Notes: a model not told the origin generated them from the letters alone. A DNA stretch of 64,000 nucleotides from an uncultured Draconibacterium sp. (GCF_963677155.1 NZ_OY781884.1:434001-498000), one strand, 5' to 3'. Numbered from the stretch's first letter, positions 12,327-22,505 are shown. Program-made: numbers and translations.

Positions 12327-13369
12327 TTACAAATAAGGATATTCTGCGTCAATAATTTTTTCACTTTTTAGCTCAGCCCAAAATGCTTCAGGAAACTCCT
12401 GGTTCAGAAGCGTTTTGTTGTGCGCCATACGGTGCGGCTTACTCGGATTTAACGCAACGGCAGCTATCTGAGGCGCGGAAAGGGCAAACTTTAAACAGGC
12501 GTCACCCGGAGCTATATTGTGTTTTTGGCAAACCGCAAAGAACTTCTCGCGCCAGGCAAACAAATGTGCATCGGCAGGATCTTTAGGATCGACAACCCGG
12601 TAATCAAAATATTCGCCACCAGTTAAAAAACCGGCATTAAATATTGCTGAGTTAACAATCCCCACCCTATCTTTTTCAAGTTGAACCATAAAATCAACGA
12701 TTGTTTTTGGATGATGGTAAACGGTAAATTTATTGGCAAACATTACCCAGTCGAATTTCACCTCTTCGTACAATTCTTTTATTACCAGCCAGTCTTTTGA
12801 GCCAATTCCAACAGCTTTTACTTCGCCTTTTTGTTTTAGTTCGAATAAAGCTTTATATGCCCCCAAAATATCGTCTTTTCGTTTTTCCCGGTCGTTATCA
12901 TCGGTTGCGGCCATTAAGTATTCATCGGGGTCGTGAACTGAAACAATCTCTGGCTTGAATTTTCCGCCAGCAATTCACATCCCTGCTGCCAGCAGTCTAA
13001 AATTCCACTGTAACTTATTTTCTGAACGGCATCATATTCAAGGTTTGCCCAGGCTCCCGGCTCAAATGTTGGCTCGGTGCTGGTTAACGGCACACGGTAC
13101 CAACCCAATTTATTGCTGATTGTAATTTGCGAGGGATCAACACCGAGTTTATCCAGCCCTTGTCCGATAACTTCCAATGCCAATCCAGCGCCATATTTCC
13201 CGGCACTGTCGATCATTACTTTCCCATCGGCCACGTTAAACCACTCCTGCATGAGAATTAGCTTCTCCTCCTCCGAAAGTTTCCGGTATAGATTTCCTAA
13301 ATAACTGGTTCCGTAAATAATTTGCGGACAGATTAATCCCGTTTTTCCCAATAATCGCATGCTATTCAT
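12327..13369 (-). pseudogene. Aldo/keto reductase (L-fucose dehydrogenase-like), split by a single-base frameshift
   Basis: The reading frame from ATG 13369 gives the N-terminal half of an aldo/keto reductase: Asp54 (MIDSAGKYG), Tyr59 and Lys87 (TISNKLGW) of the catalytic tetrad. It then runs out of frame near 12960-12966 and stops at 12914. The -1 related frame carries the rest, with the catalytic-histidine motif EIVSVHDPDEYL immediately followed by MAATDDNDREKRKDD, and ends at 12327. Restoring one base would give a normal protein of about 347 residues. The two open frames are 13369-12914 and 12914-12327, and neither contains the His motif in frame. The gene lies directly after the mutarotase stop and 11 bp before the lactonase. 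It is either a genuine pseudogene or a sequencing error next to a T4 run; the surrounding genes are intact. Confidence 0.85.
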
Positions 13370-13762
13370 TTACTCAATTTCTTTAACCTGCCCATCAATG
13401 GCATTATATTCATTCTTTTGATCCAATTCATAAATCCGCTCCATTAACTGCCACTTATCATTAGCCGTTGCTTTTTCGCTACTTACCTGAAAACGTGACA
13501 CAAAAGCTTCCCATTCGGCCTGCCGTGGTTTTCCGGCCAACTCGGGCATGGCTTTGTTATGGTCGAAATCAGCTGTGGTGTCCATAATCATAAACAAGTG
13601 ATTGTTGAACAGGTAGATTTCCATATCAATAATTCCTACCTCTTTCATTCCCTGCGAAATTTCCGGCCAGGCATTCCCTTTGGCGTGCACCTTTTTGTAT
13701 TCTTCAATTAGCTGCGGATCATCCTTCAGCATCATTGTTTTGCAATATCTTTTATACTTCAT
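13370..13762 (-). CDS. L-rhamnose mutarotase-family protein (deoxysugar mutarotase)
   Basis: Small cytoplasmic protein of 130 residues of the RhaM-type dimeric alpha/beta-barrel family, which interconverts alpha and beta anomers of deoxysugars. Family features visible are RYCKTMMLKDDPQLIEEYKK near the start, HAKGNAWPEISQGMKEVGI, and the aromatic and acidic pattern MIMDTTADFDHNKAM. It is the first gene of the minus-strand cluster and its stop codon directly abuts the start of the aldo/keto reductase gene, so the two are probably translationally coupled. The neighbours favour L-fucose or a related 6-deoxy-hexose as substrate over L-rhamnose, but this is inference. Confidence 0.88.
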   Translation of the reverse strand: MKYKRYCKTMMLKDDPQLIEEYKKVHAKGNAWPEISQGMKEVGIIDMEIYLFNNHLFMIMDTTADFDHNKAMPELAGKPRQAEWEAFVSRFQVSSEKATANDKWQLMERIYELDQKNEYNAIDGQVKEIE

Positions 13763-13834
13763 AAGTCGTTTGATTTAGCGTAAATTTCGAATAATTTATT
13801 GTATTGTGAAAACGCAATATCCAGGCATTTTAGT

Positions 13835-13884
13835 GCAAAGCTTTCCGCAAAGCTTTGCATTAATGATAAAATGTTCTAGAACAT
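13835..13884. promoter_or_regulatory. Candidate LacI-type operators between mutarotase operon and regulator gene
   Basis: Two perfect palindromes lie in the 182-bp divergent intergenic region. GCAAAGCTTTGC is at 13847-13858, with a direct copy of GCAAAGCTTT at 13835-13844. ATGTTCTAGAACAT is at 13871-13884. LacI-family dimers bind such symmetric sites. The second site would overlap the -33 region if the box at 13899-13906 is the -7 element of the regulator promoter. Binding is inferred, not shown. Confidence 0.55.
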
Positions 13885-13898
13885 AACCGCGAAGTTCG

Positions 13899-13906
13899 TA
13901 ATTTTG
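13899..13906 (+). promoter_or_regulatory. Possible Bacteroidota -7 box of the LacI-family regulator gene
   Basis: TAATTTTG matches the TAnnTTTG -7 consensus of this phylum, 38 bp before the ATG at 13945. No clear TTTG -33 element is seen at the usual distance; a palindrome occupies that region instead. Confidence 0.4.
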
Positions 13907-13944
13907 ACAAAACAGAGCATTTTTTAGCTATTAAACAAGCAACA

Positions 13945-14961
13945 ATGGGAAACCGACATATATCGTTAAAAGATCTTGCAAAGGAACTAAACATTTCAAT
14001 TTCCACTGTTTCAAGGGCTTTAAAGGATCATCCTGACATTAGCCGGGAGATGAAAGAAAAAGTAAAGCAACTCGCGGCAGAAAGAAATTATACCCCGAAT
14101 CCTCTGGCAATGGGCTTACTGAAACAGGAAACGAGGATGATTGGAATAGTAGTTCCTGATTTGGTTACTCATTTTTATGCTTCCATCATATCAGGAATTG
14201 AAAGTATTGCAAAACAGAATGGATACTTTGCAGTTATTGCAAGCTCGAACGAAAGTATTGTTAAAGAAAAAGAATCGATTGAAAACCTGTTGAAAGCCAG
14301 AGTTGAGGGATTGATTGTATGTATGAGCAGAGAAACCGACAACACCGAACATTTTGAAAAGCTGATCAGCCGTGATATTCCGCTGGTTATGTTTGACCGG
14401 GTTTGCCTCAGTGATAAAGTTCCGGCAGTAATAGCTGATAATGCTGATGCATCAAAAAAAATTATCGAACATTTCTATTCAAAAGGTTACCGGAGAATTG
14501 CCTATGTTTCGGGCCCGGAGAACCTGAGTATTTCAACAGAAAGAATGAATGGCTATTGGGCTGGAATAAAGGCCTGTGGTTTAACACCGAATAAGAACTT
14601 AGTAGAAAACTGTGACCTGACTTTCGAATCGGCCAAAACAGCCATGAACAGGCTTCTTCAATTGCCCGATATACCTGATGCCGTTTATGGCATTAACGAT
14701 ACCGTTGCATTTGGTTTAATGAAAGCAATAAAAGAAGCAGGACTAAAAATACCTGATGATATTGGAGTTGTCGGTTTTACCGATGAGTTCCACTCGGTTG
14801 TAGTAAGCCCAGCCTTAACCTCAGTAACCCACCCCACTTTTGAAATGGGACAACAGATCGCTCAGCTTTTTTTCAAAAGGTTAGCCGAACCTCATGTAGA
14901 AATGCGGATTGTAAAAACGCAGCTTATTGAGCGGGAGTCATCAAACAAATCTCGAAACTAA
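13945..14961 (+). CDS. LacI-family transcriptional regulator
   Basis: DNA-binding regulator of 338 residues. The LacI helix-turn-helix and hinge are at residues 5-60 (LKDLAKELNISISTVSRALK, then ERNYTPNPLAMGL). A periplasmic-binding-protein-like sugar-sensing domain follows (about 65-335, with GLIVCMSRETDN and MFDRV). It is divergent from the mutarotase/lactonase/dehydrogenase cluster, with two perfect palindromes in between, so it most likely controls that cluster and itself in response to a sugar or sugar-acid intermediate. Length and domains are standard. Confidence 0.95.
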   Translation: MGNRHISLKDLAKELNISISTVSRALKDHPDISREMKEKVKQLAAERNYTPNPLAMGLLKQETRMIGIVVPDLVTHFYASIISGIESIAKQNGYFAVIASSNESIVKEKESIENLLKARVEGLIVCMSRETDNTEHFEKLISRDIPLVMFDRVCLSDKVPAVIADNADASKKIIEHFYSKGYRRIAYVSGPENLSISTERMNGYWAGIKACGLTPNKNLVENCDLTFESAKTAMNRLLQLPDIPDAVYGINDTVAFGLMKAIKEAGLKIPDDIGVVGFTDEFHSVVVSPALTSVTHPTFEMGQQIAQLFFKRLAEPHVEMRIVKTQLIERESSNKSRN

Positions 14962-15191
14962 CTTAATATAGGTTATTCTACAAAAACAGACGAACAGTAA
15001 ACCTTAAAATATTACTTTCTGAACAGCTCCCCAAGCAAAATCATTTATTAAATGCTACATGTATTTATATAAAGTGCCAACAAAGCAATATCTGATTAAC
15101 AATAAGTTTAATCTTTTTGTATATTCAACATTAAATATATTATAATTGTGTTATTTTACTCTCCAATTATTAAATAACCGAAACTAGAACA
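14962..15191. other. Intergenic region, nothing recognised
   Basis: AT-rich 230-bp gap between the LacI-family gene and the hybrid sensor gene. I see no terminator, repeat or small gene. Confidence 0.5.
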
Positions 15192-18100
15192 ATGAGCTGT
15201 TTGCCCCAGAAAATTATAGACAATAATTCCGTTGAGTTTTTTGCTATTATCTTCTTCGTTTTTTGTTTTACTGTTCATACTTCTTTAGCTCAGGATACAA
15301 AACTCAACTTTCAATCCATCGAAGATGAATTATCTAATCCTACCGTAAAATGTATTTTTAAAGACAGTAAAGGATTTGTATGGATTGGCACAAATGAAGG
15401 TCTCAATCGGTTCGATGGATCGAATATTATTTTATATGAGAAAAAGATTGGCGATCGAAATAGTTTAACCAGCAACGGTATAAATACGATAATTGAGGAT
15501 CAGAACCAGAAATTATGGGTAGGAACCGGAAGTGGACTATGTTTGTACGACAGGAAGAATGATAATTTCAGAGCCTTTCACAAAATTGATGAACGACTTC
15601 TGCTTTCTGTTTCTTCTTTAGCAGAAGACATCAATCATAATATTTGGATTGGTACATCCGGAGTGGGCCTATACAAATATAACGAAGCTACCGATAGCTT
15701 GTATAGCTACATGCCGGCTCATAACACTACCCATTCCATTTCTTCGAACTTTATAAATTGTATTCTTTCGGATAAGAAAGGTAGAGTTTGGTTAGGAACA
15801 CGCGCCGGGTTAGACTTATACGATTCGGCTAGAAATGTATTTCTTCATTTTAACGACAAACTTGAGTCGCTAGCGGGGCCAATAAAAGCCTTATGCCTTG
15901 ACGAGGAAGGCGATGTATGGGTTGGAACCTACGGGAAAGGTTTGTTTGAAATAACTGAAAGAGATGAAAATTGGCAATTTCGTCACTTTCAGTCCGAAGA
16001 AGCACAAAATACATTAAGTAATAACGATGTTCTTTCGCTAATGTGCGATGATTCAGGAAATATTTGGGTAGGAACTGAAAATGGCGGATTAAATGTTTTA
16101 AACCAAAAAACAGAAACAATAGCACACTACGTAACTGATGAAGGAGATCAGCGAAGTATTAGTGGGAACTCAATTTGGTCTTTATACCAGGATAAGACAG
16201 GAATAATATGGATTGGCACATACAACCATGGTTTGAATATTATTGATGACCAAATTGAAAAGTTTGAGGTCTATCAAAAAAATATTTTCAAACCGAATAC
16301 TCTTCAAAACAATAATGTAACCAATTTCTCGGAAGATGCCGATGGAAATATTCTTATCGCGACTGACGGTGGAGGTATTAGCTGTTTTAATACTAAAACC
16401 CGATGTTTTACAGAAAAAATAAACAATAGTGACCTGTCGTCTAAAGCAGCAATAGCTGTTTTATGCGATTCCAAACAACGGATTTGGGTTGGAACATGGG
16501 GCGGAGGACTCGATGTTTTTAATTCGTCTGGTAAGAAAATAAAGAATTATAGTCTGGAAACTTACAATCGTCCAGGAAATGTATTAAGTCTTTTAGAAGA
16601 TAAAGAGGGAAATATTTGGGTTGGTTCTGCCGAAAAGGGGCTGTTTTTATATAACTCTTTAAGCGATGAACTTGTAGCAGCGTCGTGCGATTCTCTTGAT
16701 TTCCCATTGTCGCAAAGATCATACATAAACGTTATGTTTCAGGATTCAGAAGGAACCTACTGGCTAGGGCTTCCCAATGGCCTGATTAGTATGGAATATT
16801 TGAATGGTGAAAGGTACTTTAATGCTTATGTTCACGAAAATGACGATCCTAATTCTATCAGCAGCTCAAGTATAACGGCTATTTTTGAGGATTCCGGAAA
16901 TAACTTATGGATTGGGACTTCCGATGGTCTTAATCTATTCGATAAAAAAAGCGGAAAATTTATTATTTATCGTAAAGAAAATGGATTACCGAACAATAGT
17001 ATAAACGGAATACTTGAGGATGAAAATGGTTATTTATGGATTAGTACTTTGGGGGGAATTTCAAAATTTCATTCAAAAAGAAAAACGTTTAAGAATTACA
17101 CTAAAGAAGACGGGTTGCCATCAAAAAGTTTTAACATTCGTTCAACTCTAAAAACACAATCAGGTGAGTTTTTCTTTGGAAGCAATAAAGGCTTTGTTGC
17201 ATTTTTTCCTGATAGTATTAAAGCTAATACCTATATTCCTCCAATGTGTTTTACCGGTTTTAAAATCTTCAATAATCCGGTAGTAATCGGAGCCAAAGAC
17301 TCGCCGTTAAGTAAAAATATTAGCGAAACCAGCGAAATAACATTAACACATAAGCAAACCTCTTTTACCATTGAGTTTGTTGCATTAAACTATACACATT
17401 CACGTAAGAATCAATACGCATATAAACTCGAAGGATTTGATACTGACTGGGACTTTGTAGGTAATAAACAATATGCAAACTATACCAACATTAACGCGGG
17501 CAACTACATATTTAAGGTTCGGGGCTCAAACAATGAAGGTCTTTGGAACTCAGAGCCTTTACAACTAAGAATAAAAGTGCTGCCGCCCATTTGGAAAACG
17601 AAAGTGGCTTATATTCTCTATCTCCTTTTCATAGTTGCTATTTTATGGGTTTTTATTCGCTTGTTAATTATTAAATCGAGCCAGGCTGAGAAATTAAGAC
17701 TGGAAAAAATTCATCACGAAAAAAGTGAAGAATTAAACAGGATGAAATTGCAGTTTTTTGCAAATATATCGCATGAGTTTCGCACTCCGCTAAGTTTAAT
17801 TCTGGCCCCCCTTAAACAATCATTAGAAGAAGGTTTGCTTCAGGATGACGAAAAACGTCGCCTGAGTATGGTTCTGCGCAATGCCAATAAAATGTACCGG
17901 TTGGTAAACGAGTTAATGGATTTTACCAAATCGGAAGAAGGCCGTCTGAAAATGATGGTACAGGAAACAGATATTATTAGCTTTTCGCACGAGGTTTACA
18001 GTTTGTTTGAAGAAGAAGCTAAACAACGCGCTATCACTTATAAATTTGAGTCGGAAACAGAGCAGCTGAATGTTTGGTTTGATAAAAACAAGATGGAGAA

Positions 18101-19307
18101 GATTATAAGCAATCTTCTATCAAACGCCTTTAAATTTACACAAAACGAAGGACAGATTGTTTTAAAAATTGAAAGCCTGGAAGAAAATGAACAATTGTCT
18201 GTCGTCCTTTCTGTTAGCGATAACGGCATTGGAATATCAGAAAAATATATTGATAAGGTTTTTGATCGTTTTTTCCAAAGCCCGGATAGAGACAATAAAC
18301 AAGTTACTGGCACTGGCATTGGTCTTGCCCTGGTTAAAAGTTTGGTTGAATTACACAATGGCACCATAAATGTAAGGAGCAAGAAAAATGAAGGGACCTG
18401 TTTCGAGATAAAACTTCGATTAGGAAAAGTACACTTTAAGGAGAGCGATATTTTTGATGAATCATCTCTCGATCATTCAATCTCCAATGAAGTTCCCCTG
18501 TTGAAAAAAGACAACGAGAACGCAGAGATAAAAGGGAAAAATGCACCATTGCTATTAATTGTTGAAGACAATAAAGAATTGTGCGACTACCTGGGATCTG
18601 TTCTTGAAATCCAATATAACATATTAAAAGCTCCCGACGGAGAAGAAGGCCTAAAACTTGCAAAAGAATTTATTCCCGATTTAATATTGAGCGATGTGAC
18701 TATGCCACGCCTCTCAGGCACTGAATTATGCAAAGCAGTAAAAACAGAAATGTCAACCAGCCACATTCCCGTAATTCTGTTAACATCAAGAACAGCTACT
18801 TCGGAGGTAATTGAGGGGGTTGAAACGGGTGCAGACAATTACATTTCCAAACCTTTTGATGTAATGCATCTAAAAGTTGCCATTGAAAAAACAATTGAGA
18901 ATCGTCGTAAACTTTATCAGCGTTTTAGCCAGGATGTTTACCTTATTCCGAATAAAAATGCAGAGAATGAGTTAGATCAGAAGTTTTTAATTAGTATTAT
19001 TGAATATGTAGATAAAAATGTATTGGATAAAAATATAACTGTTGAAAACCTCGCTGCACATCTTTTAATGAGCCGTACTAATGTTTACCGAAAAATTAAA
19101 GCGATAACCGGACAAACGGCAACAGAATTTATACGAAATACACGCTTAAAAATGGCCATTAAATTATTGGAAGAAGGGAAATATAATATCTCGGAAATTT
19201 CGTTTAAAGTTGGATTCTCTTCTCCCGGATATTTTGCAAAATGTTTTAAAGATCATTACGGAAAGTCACCATCTGAATTTGTTTCACCGCAAAATCGCAC
19301 AAACTAA
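15192..19307 (+). CDS. Hybrid two-component system sensor/regulator (propeller, histidine kinase, receiver, AraC HTH)
   Basis: One-protein sensor and transcription factor of 1371 residues typical of polysaccharide utilisation loci. An N-terminal membrane/signal segment (about 17-33) is followed by many Reg_prop propeller repeats (about 45-690, recurring IWIGT and LWVGT motifs), a Y_Y_Y domain (about 710-795) and a second membrane segment (about 805-828, VAYILYLLFIVAILWVFIRL). The kinase phospho-acceptor is His861 in FANISHEFRTP, with intact N box (NLLSNAFKFT), G1 (SDNGIGIS) and G2 (GTGIGLAL). The receiver aspartate is Asp1168 in LILSDVTMPR, and the C-terminal AraC helix-turn-helix spans about 1260-1365. 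It probably senses an oligosaccharide in the periplasm and activates the susC-susD-GH115 genes just downstream on the same strand. Confidence 0.96.
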   Translation: MSCLPQKIIDNNSVEFFAIIFFVFCFTVHTSLAQDTKLNFQSIEDELSNPTVKCIFKDSKGFVWIGTNEGLNRFDGSNIILYEKKIGDRNSLTSNGINTIIEDQNQKLWVGTGSGLCLYDRKNDNFRAFHKIDERLLLSVSSLAEDINHNIWIGTSGVGLYKYNEATDSLYSYMPAHNTTHSISSNFINCILSDKKGRVWLGTRAGLDLYDSARNVFLHFNDKLESLAGPIKALCLDEEGDVWVGTYGKGLFEITERDENWQFRHFQSEEAQNTLSNNDVLSLMCDDSGNIWVGTENGGLNVLNQKTETIAHYVTDEGDQRSISGNSIWSLYQDKTGIIWIGTYNHGLNIIDDQIEKFEVYQKNIFKPNTLQNNNVTNFSEDADGNILIATDGGGISCFNTKTRCFTEKINNSDLSSKAAIAVLCDSKQRIWVGTWGGGLDVFNSSGKKIKNYSLETYNRPGNVLSLLEDKEGNIWVGSAEKGLFLYNSLSDELVAASCDSLDFPLSQRSYINVMFQDSEGTYWLGLPNGLISMEYLNGERYFNAYVHENDDPNSISSSSITAIFEDSGNNLWIGTSDGLNLFDKKSGKFIIYRKENGLPNNSINGILEDENGYLWISTLGGISKFHSKRKTFKNYTKEDGLPSKSFNIRSTLKTQSGEFFFGSNKGFVAFFPDSIKANTYIPPMCFTGFKIFNNPVVIGAKDSPLSKNISETSEITLTHKQTSFTIEFVALNYTHSRKNQYAYKLEGFDTDWDFVGNKQYANYTNINAGNYIFKVRGSNNEGLWNSEPLQLRIKVLPPIWKTKVAYILYLLFIVAILWVFIRLLIIKSSQAEKLRLEKIHHEKSEELNRMKLQFFANISHEFRTPLSLILAPLKQSLEEGLLQDDEKRRLSMVLRNANKMYRLVNELMDFTKSEEGRLKMMVQETDIISFSHEVYSLFEEEAKQRAITYKFESETEQLNVWFDKNKMEKIISNLLSNAFKFTQNEGQIVLKIESLEENEQLSVVLSVSDNGIGISEKYIDKVFDRFFQSPDRDNKQVTGTGIGLALVKSLVELHNGTINVRSKKNEGTCFEIKLRLGKVHFKESDIFDESSLDHSISNEVPLLKKDNENAEIKGKNAPLLLIVEDNKELCDYLGSVLEIQYNILKAPDGEEGLKLAKEFIPDLILSDVTMPRLSGTELCKAVKTEMSTSHIPVILLTSRTATSEVIEGVETGADNYISKPFDVMHLKVAIEKTIENRRKLYQRFSQDVYLIPNKNAENELDQKFLISIIEYVDKNVLDKNITVENLAAHLLMSRTNVYRKIKAITGQTATEFIRNTRLKMAIKLLEEGKYNISEISFKVGFSSPGYFAKCFKDHYGKSPSEFVSPQNRTN

Positions 19308-19453
19308 GTTTCTCTACAGCAACACTTCTTCTCCCCTTAAATAATAGTCGATTGTATCAAATTTAACATCGGATGTATCATCTTTAGCATCCCTCCATTT
19401 AATAAAACGTCAAATTTACACTTTCAAATCTATTAATTTAAAAATTAAAACTA

Positions 19454-22400
19454 ATGAAGAAAAAGAATCGATTGCTCAATGTAGCATCATTATTCTTGTT
19501 TTTGTTCTGTTTTTCTTTGTCTGGTTTTGCACAAACCAAAACAATTAAAGGAACAATAACCGATGAGTCTAACTTACCCCTTCCCGGCGTAAATATTGTA
19601 ATTAAAGGAACAACAAACGGCACGATTACTGACGTTGACGGTAATTATTCAATCGAAGCTTCCGCCAACGATGTTCTTTCGTTTTCCTTTATCGGCTTTA
19701 AGAACCAGGAAGTTGCTGTTGGAAGCCAATCCGTCATTAATATTAAAATGATCCCTGCTGACATTAGTCTGGATGATGTGGTTGTAATTGGTTACGGTAT
19801 CGCTAAAAAGAGCGATTTAACAGGCTCTGTGGCCAGTGCCAATATTAAAGACTTCGAGAAGTCGCCAAACACAAACTTTGTTCAGTCGTTACAAGGAGCT
19901 GTACCCGGTTTAAATATCGGGCAGGTTACCAAGGCCGGTGCTACTCCTGATATTCAAATTCGTGGAAAAAACACGATCTCTGGATATAACAGTGTTTTAA
20001 TCGTTATTGATGGTATTATTTCGGGCAACCTTTCGTCGATAAACCCTGCTGATATTGAATCGGTAGATATTTTGAAAGATGCAAGTGCAACTTCTGTTTA
20101 TGGAGCGCAGGCTGCTAACGGAGTAATGCTTATTACCACTAAAAAAGGTAAACCCGGGAAAGCCCGGATTAGCTTATCGTCTTCTTATAGTTTCCAGAAC
20201 CCTACCCACAATTATTCTACAATGAACAGGGCAGAATATCTTGCTTTTGTGAAAAATTTAATGTGGGATCAGGCTTATACCAAGGAATCGGGATATACTA
20301 AAGAAAATGACGATTTTAGCCTGGCACTTGCCTTGCCCGAAACGTATATGACCGACGGAAACGGCGACATTACAACAACCGATTTCGATTGGTGGGGAAC
20401 CTGCACACGTCCGGCTTCAATTAACGAGAACCGAATTAGTATTTCTGGCGGAACAGATGATATTTCTTACCTGGTTTCCTTTGGAAATACAAATCAAAAG
20501 AACTTCCTTTTGAACGATGATTTTAAGCGGAATAGTGTACGTGTTAATTTAGACGCTGATATTCGTCCGTGGTGGAAAATGGGAATTCAAACCAATGGAT
20601 CATTTATAAACCAGGATGGATCTGAACCTTCACTGTGGGAGTTATACTCAATGAACCCTCTGGCATCTGCATATTTCGAAGATGGTACTATTAATCCAAC
20701 GCCAATGGAAATGGCACGTACCAATCCTCTCAGGGGCAGTAATATTGAAGACAAAGAGCGACATAATTATTTTGTTGGAAATATTTATTCTGAAATAAAA
20801 TTACCTGTTAAAGGATTAACGTACCGGATCAACTATGGGAATAGATATACAGTAAATACACATTATCAGTCTAGTCCCTACGGAAATTCACTAACAGGAG
20901 AAGCCTATAAAACCTTTTCAACCAGCTATGATTATACCGTAGATAATATTGTTAATTATACGAAAGATTTCGGGCTGCACAGTATTGCCGCAACCTTGCT
21001 ATATGGTATAAAAAAATACAAATATTCTTATACTAAAGCCGATGCTACAGAATTTACGAATTTGTTGCTGGGGTATAACAGCTTGGAGCTCGGAACAAAC
21101 CAATATGTCTTTTCTGATGCAAATGATAATGCCTCTTTATACAAAATGGCACGTATTAACTATAAATACAACAACAGGTATTTGCTTACTGCAACCATAA
21201 GAAAAGATGGCTACTCGGGTTTTGCTGCTAATCACAAAAGTGCGTTGTTTCCTTCTGTGGCTATGGGATGGATTGTTTCTGATGAAAATTTCTTTAATGT
21301 CCCATTTATTAATTACATGAAGCTGCGTGCAGGATACGGTATTAACGGAAATTTGCCTTATAATAAAGACACTTATTTAACAAGTTATTCATCGCTGGCA
21401 AGAGTATCAACCAATCCAGGTTACGTATTTGGCGATGGGGGCACTTCTGTTATCCGCCAGGAACTGGCTTCGATGGAAAACAAAGACCTGAAATGGGAAA
21501 GAACCGGAGGACTTAACCTTGGACTCGATTTTCACTTGTTGCAAGATCGTATTCAGGGTACACTTGATGTTTATAAGACAACTACAAAAGATTTGTTGTA
21601 CAAAGTATCAATTCCTACTATTACCGGGTTCTCTTCTATAACCTCCAATATTGGTGAAATCCAAAATAAGGGTATTGAGTTTTCTGTAACTTCTTACAAT
21701 ATTGTTACCCGGGATTTTGAATGGAGTACAACTTTTAATATCTCCTCCAACAAAAACGAGGTGGTTAAACTGGCTGGTTCCGGCGATTTGATTACAAGTG
21801 GACTTTTCATCGGGGAACCCTTATCAGCTGTTTATGGCTATAAAATAGATGGAATTTATCAGGTAGGCGACGAAATCCCAGATGGATATCATTTAGGTAA
21901 CTATAAAATTCAAGATGTAACTGGCGAGGGTGATATTACCGAAGATGATCGCACAATTTTAGGAAAGACAGATCCTGCCTATCGTTTTAGTATCATGAAT
22001 AAATTTGCTTATAAAGGTTTTTCTTTGTCTTTCTTTATTAATTCTATTCAGGGAGGTAAAGACGGATATTTGGGCGAAAATTCATACACATTATTACGTG
22101 ATAATACTGCCCGTGGTGTTAACCACCTCAACGAGTTTTCAAAACATGTATGGTCGCCTCTTAACCCGGATGGAATTTATTCATCATCAACGGCAAATGG
22201 CAACATTACCCCGATACGTTATGAGGATAGAAGTTTTATCCGTTTGCAGGATGTTTCTTTAGGCTATGATTTGCCTAAAGATTTAATTTCTACAATTGGT
22301 TTGGAAAACGTAAATGTTTATGTTTCTGGGAAAAACTTGTTTACCATTACAAAATGGCACGGTTGGGATCCTGAAGCCAATGCCGGAACAATAAGGCCTA

Positions 22401-22495
22401 TTGGCAGATCTGCTGATATAAATAAATCGGGAAATGACTACGAAGGCCGACCGGTTATGAGAAGTTTTACACTCGGTATTAATGTTACATTTTAA
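19454..22495 (+). CDS. SusC/RagA-family TonB-dependent outer-membrane transporter
   Basis: Complete SusC-like transporter of 1013 residues. A signal peptide (about 1-26, ending GFAQT) is followed by a carboxypeptidase-regulatory-like domain (about 30-105), a plug with the family motif DVVVIGYGIAKKSDLTGSVA and the ILKDASATSVYGAQAANGV segment, then the 22-strand barrel ending MRSFTLGINVTF with a C-terminal Phe. It has no STN domain, unlike the SusC at the left edge, in agreement with control by the hybrid two-component sensor rather than by a FecR/sigma pair. Its susD partner starts 10 bp downstream. Substrate is unknown, but a glucuronic-acid-bearing polysaccharide is suggested by the GH115 gene that follows. 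Confidence 0.97.
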   Translation: MKKKNRLLNVASLFLFLFCFSLSGFAQTKTIKGTITDESNLPLPGVNIVIKGTTNGTITDVDGNYSIEASANDVLSFSFIGFKNQEVAVGSQSVINIKMIPADISLDDVVVIGYGIAKKSDLTGSVASANIKDFEKSPNTNFVQSLQGAVPGLNIGQVTKAGATPDIQIRGKNTISGYNSVLIVIDGIISGNLSSINPADIESVDILKDASATSVYGAQAANGVMLITTKKGKPGKARISLSSSYSFQNPTHNYSTMNRAEYLAFVKNLMWDQAYTKESGYTKENDDFSLALALPETYMTDGNGDITTTDFDWWGTCTRPASINENRISISGGTDDISYLVSFGNTNQKNFLLNDDFKRNSVRVNLDADIRPWWKMGIQTNGSFINQDGSEPSLWELYSMNPLASAYFEDGTINPTPMEMARTNPLRGSNIEDKERHNYFVGNIYSEIKLPVKGLTYRINYGNRYTVNTHYQSSPYGNSLTGEAYKTFSTSYDYTVDNIVNYTKDFGLHSIAATLLYGIKKYKYSYTKADATEFTNLLLGYNSLELGTNQYVFSDANDNASLYKMARINYKYNNRYLLTATIRKDGYSGFAANHKSALFPSVAMGWIVSDENFFNVPFINYMKLRAGYGINGNLPYNKDTYLTSYSSLARVSTNPGYVFGDGGTSVIRQELASMENKDLKWERTGGLNLGLDFHLLQDRIQGTLDVYKTTTKDLLYKVSIPTITGFSSITSNIGEIQNKGIEFSVTSYNIVTRDFEWSTTFNISSNKNEVVKLAGSGDLITSGLFIGEPLSAVYGYKIDGIYQVGDEIPDGYHLGNYKIQDVTGEGDITEDDRTILGKTDPAYRFSIMNKFAYKGFSLSFFINSIQGGKDGYLGENSYTLLRDNTARGVNHLNEFSKHVWSPLNPDGIYSSSTANGNITPIRYEDRSFIRLQDVSLGYDLPKDLISTIGLENVNVYVSGKNLFTITKWHGWDPEANAGTIRPIGRSADINKSGNDYEGRPVMRSFTLGINVTF

Positions 22496-22505
22496 TTAGT
22501 TTACA

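Noticed and set aside
15300-17260. Apparent repeated DNA in the hybrid sensor gene
   Set aside because: The recurring segments are protein-level propeller repeats of the Reg_prop type, not DNA repeats or a CRISPR array.
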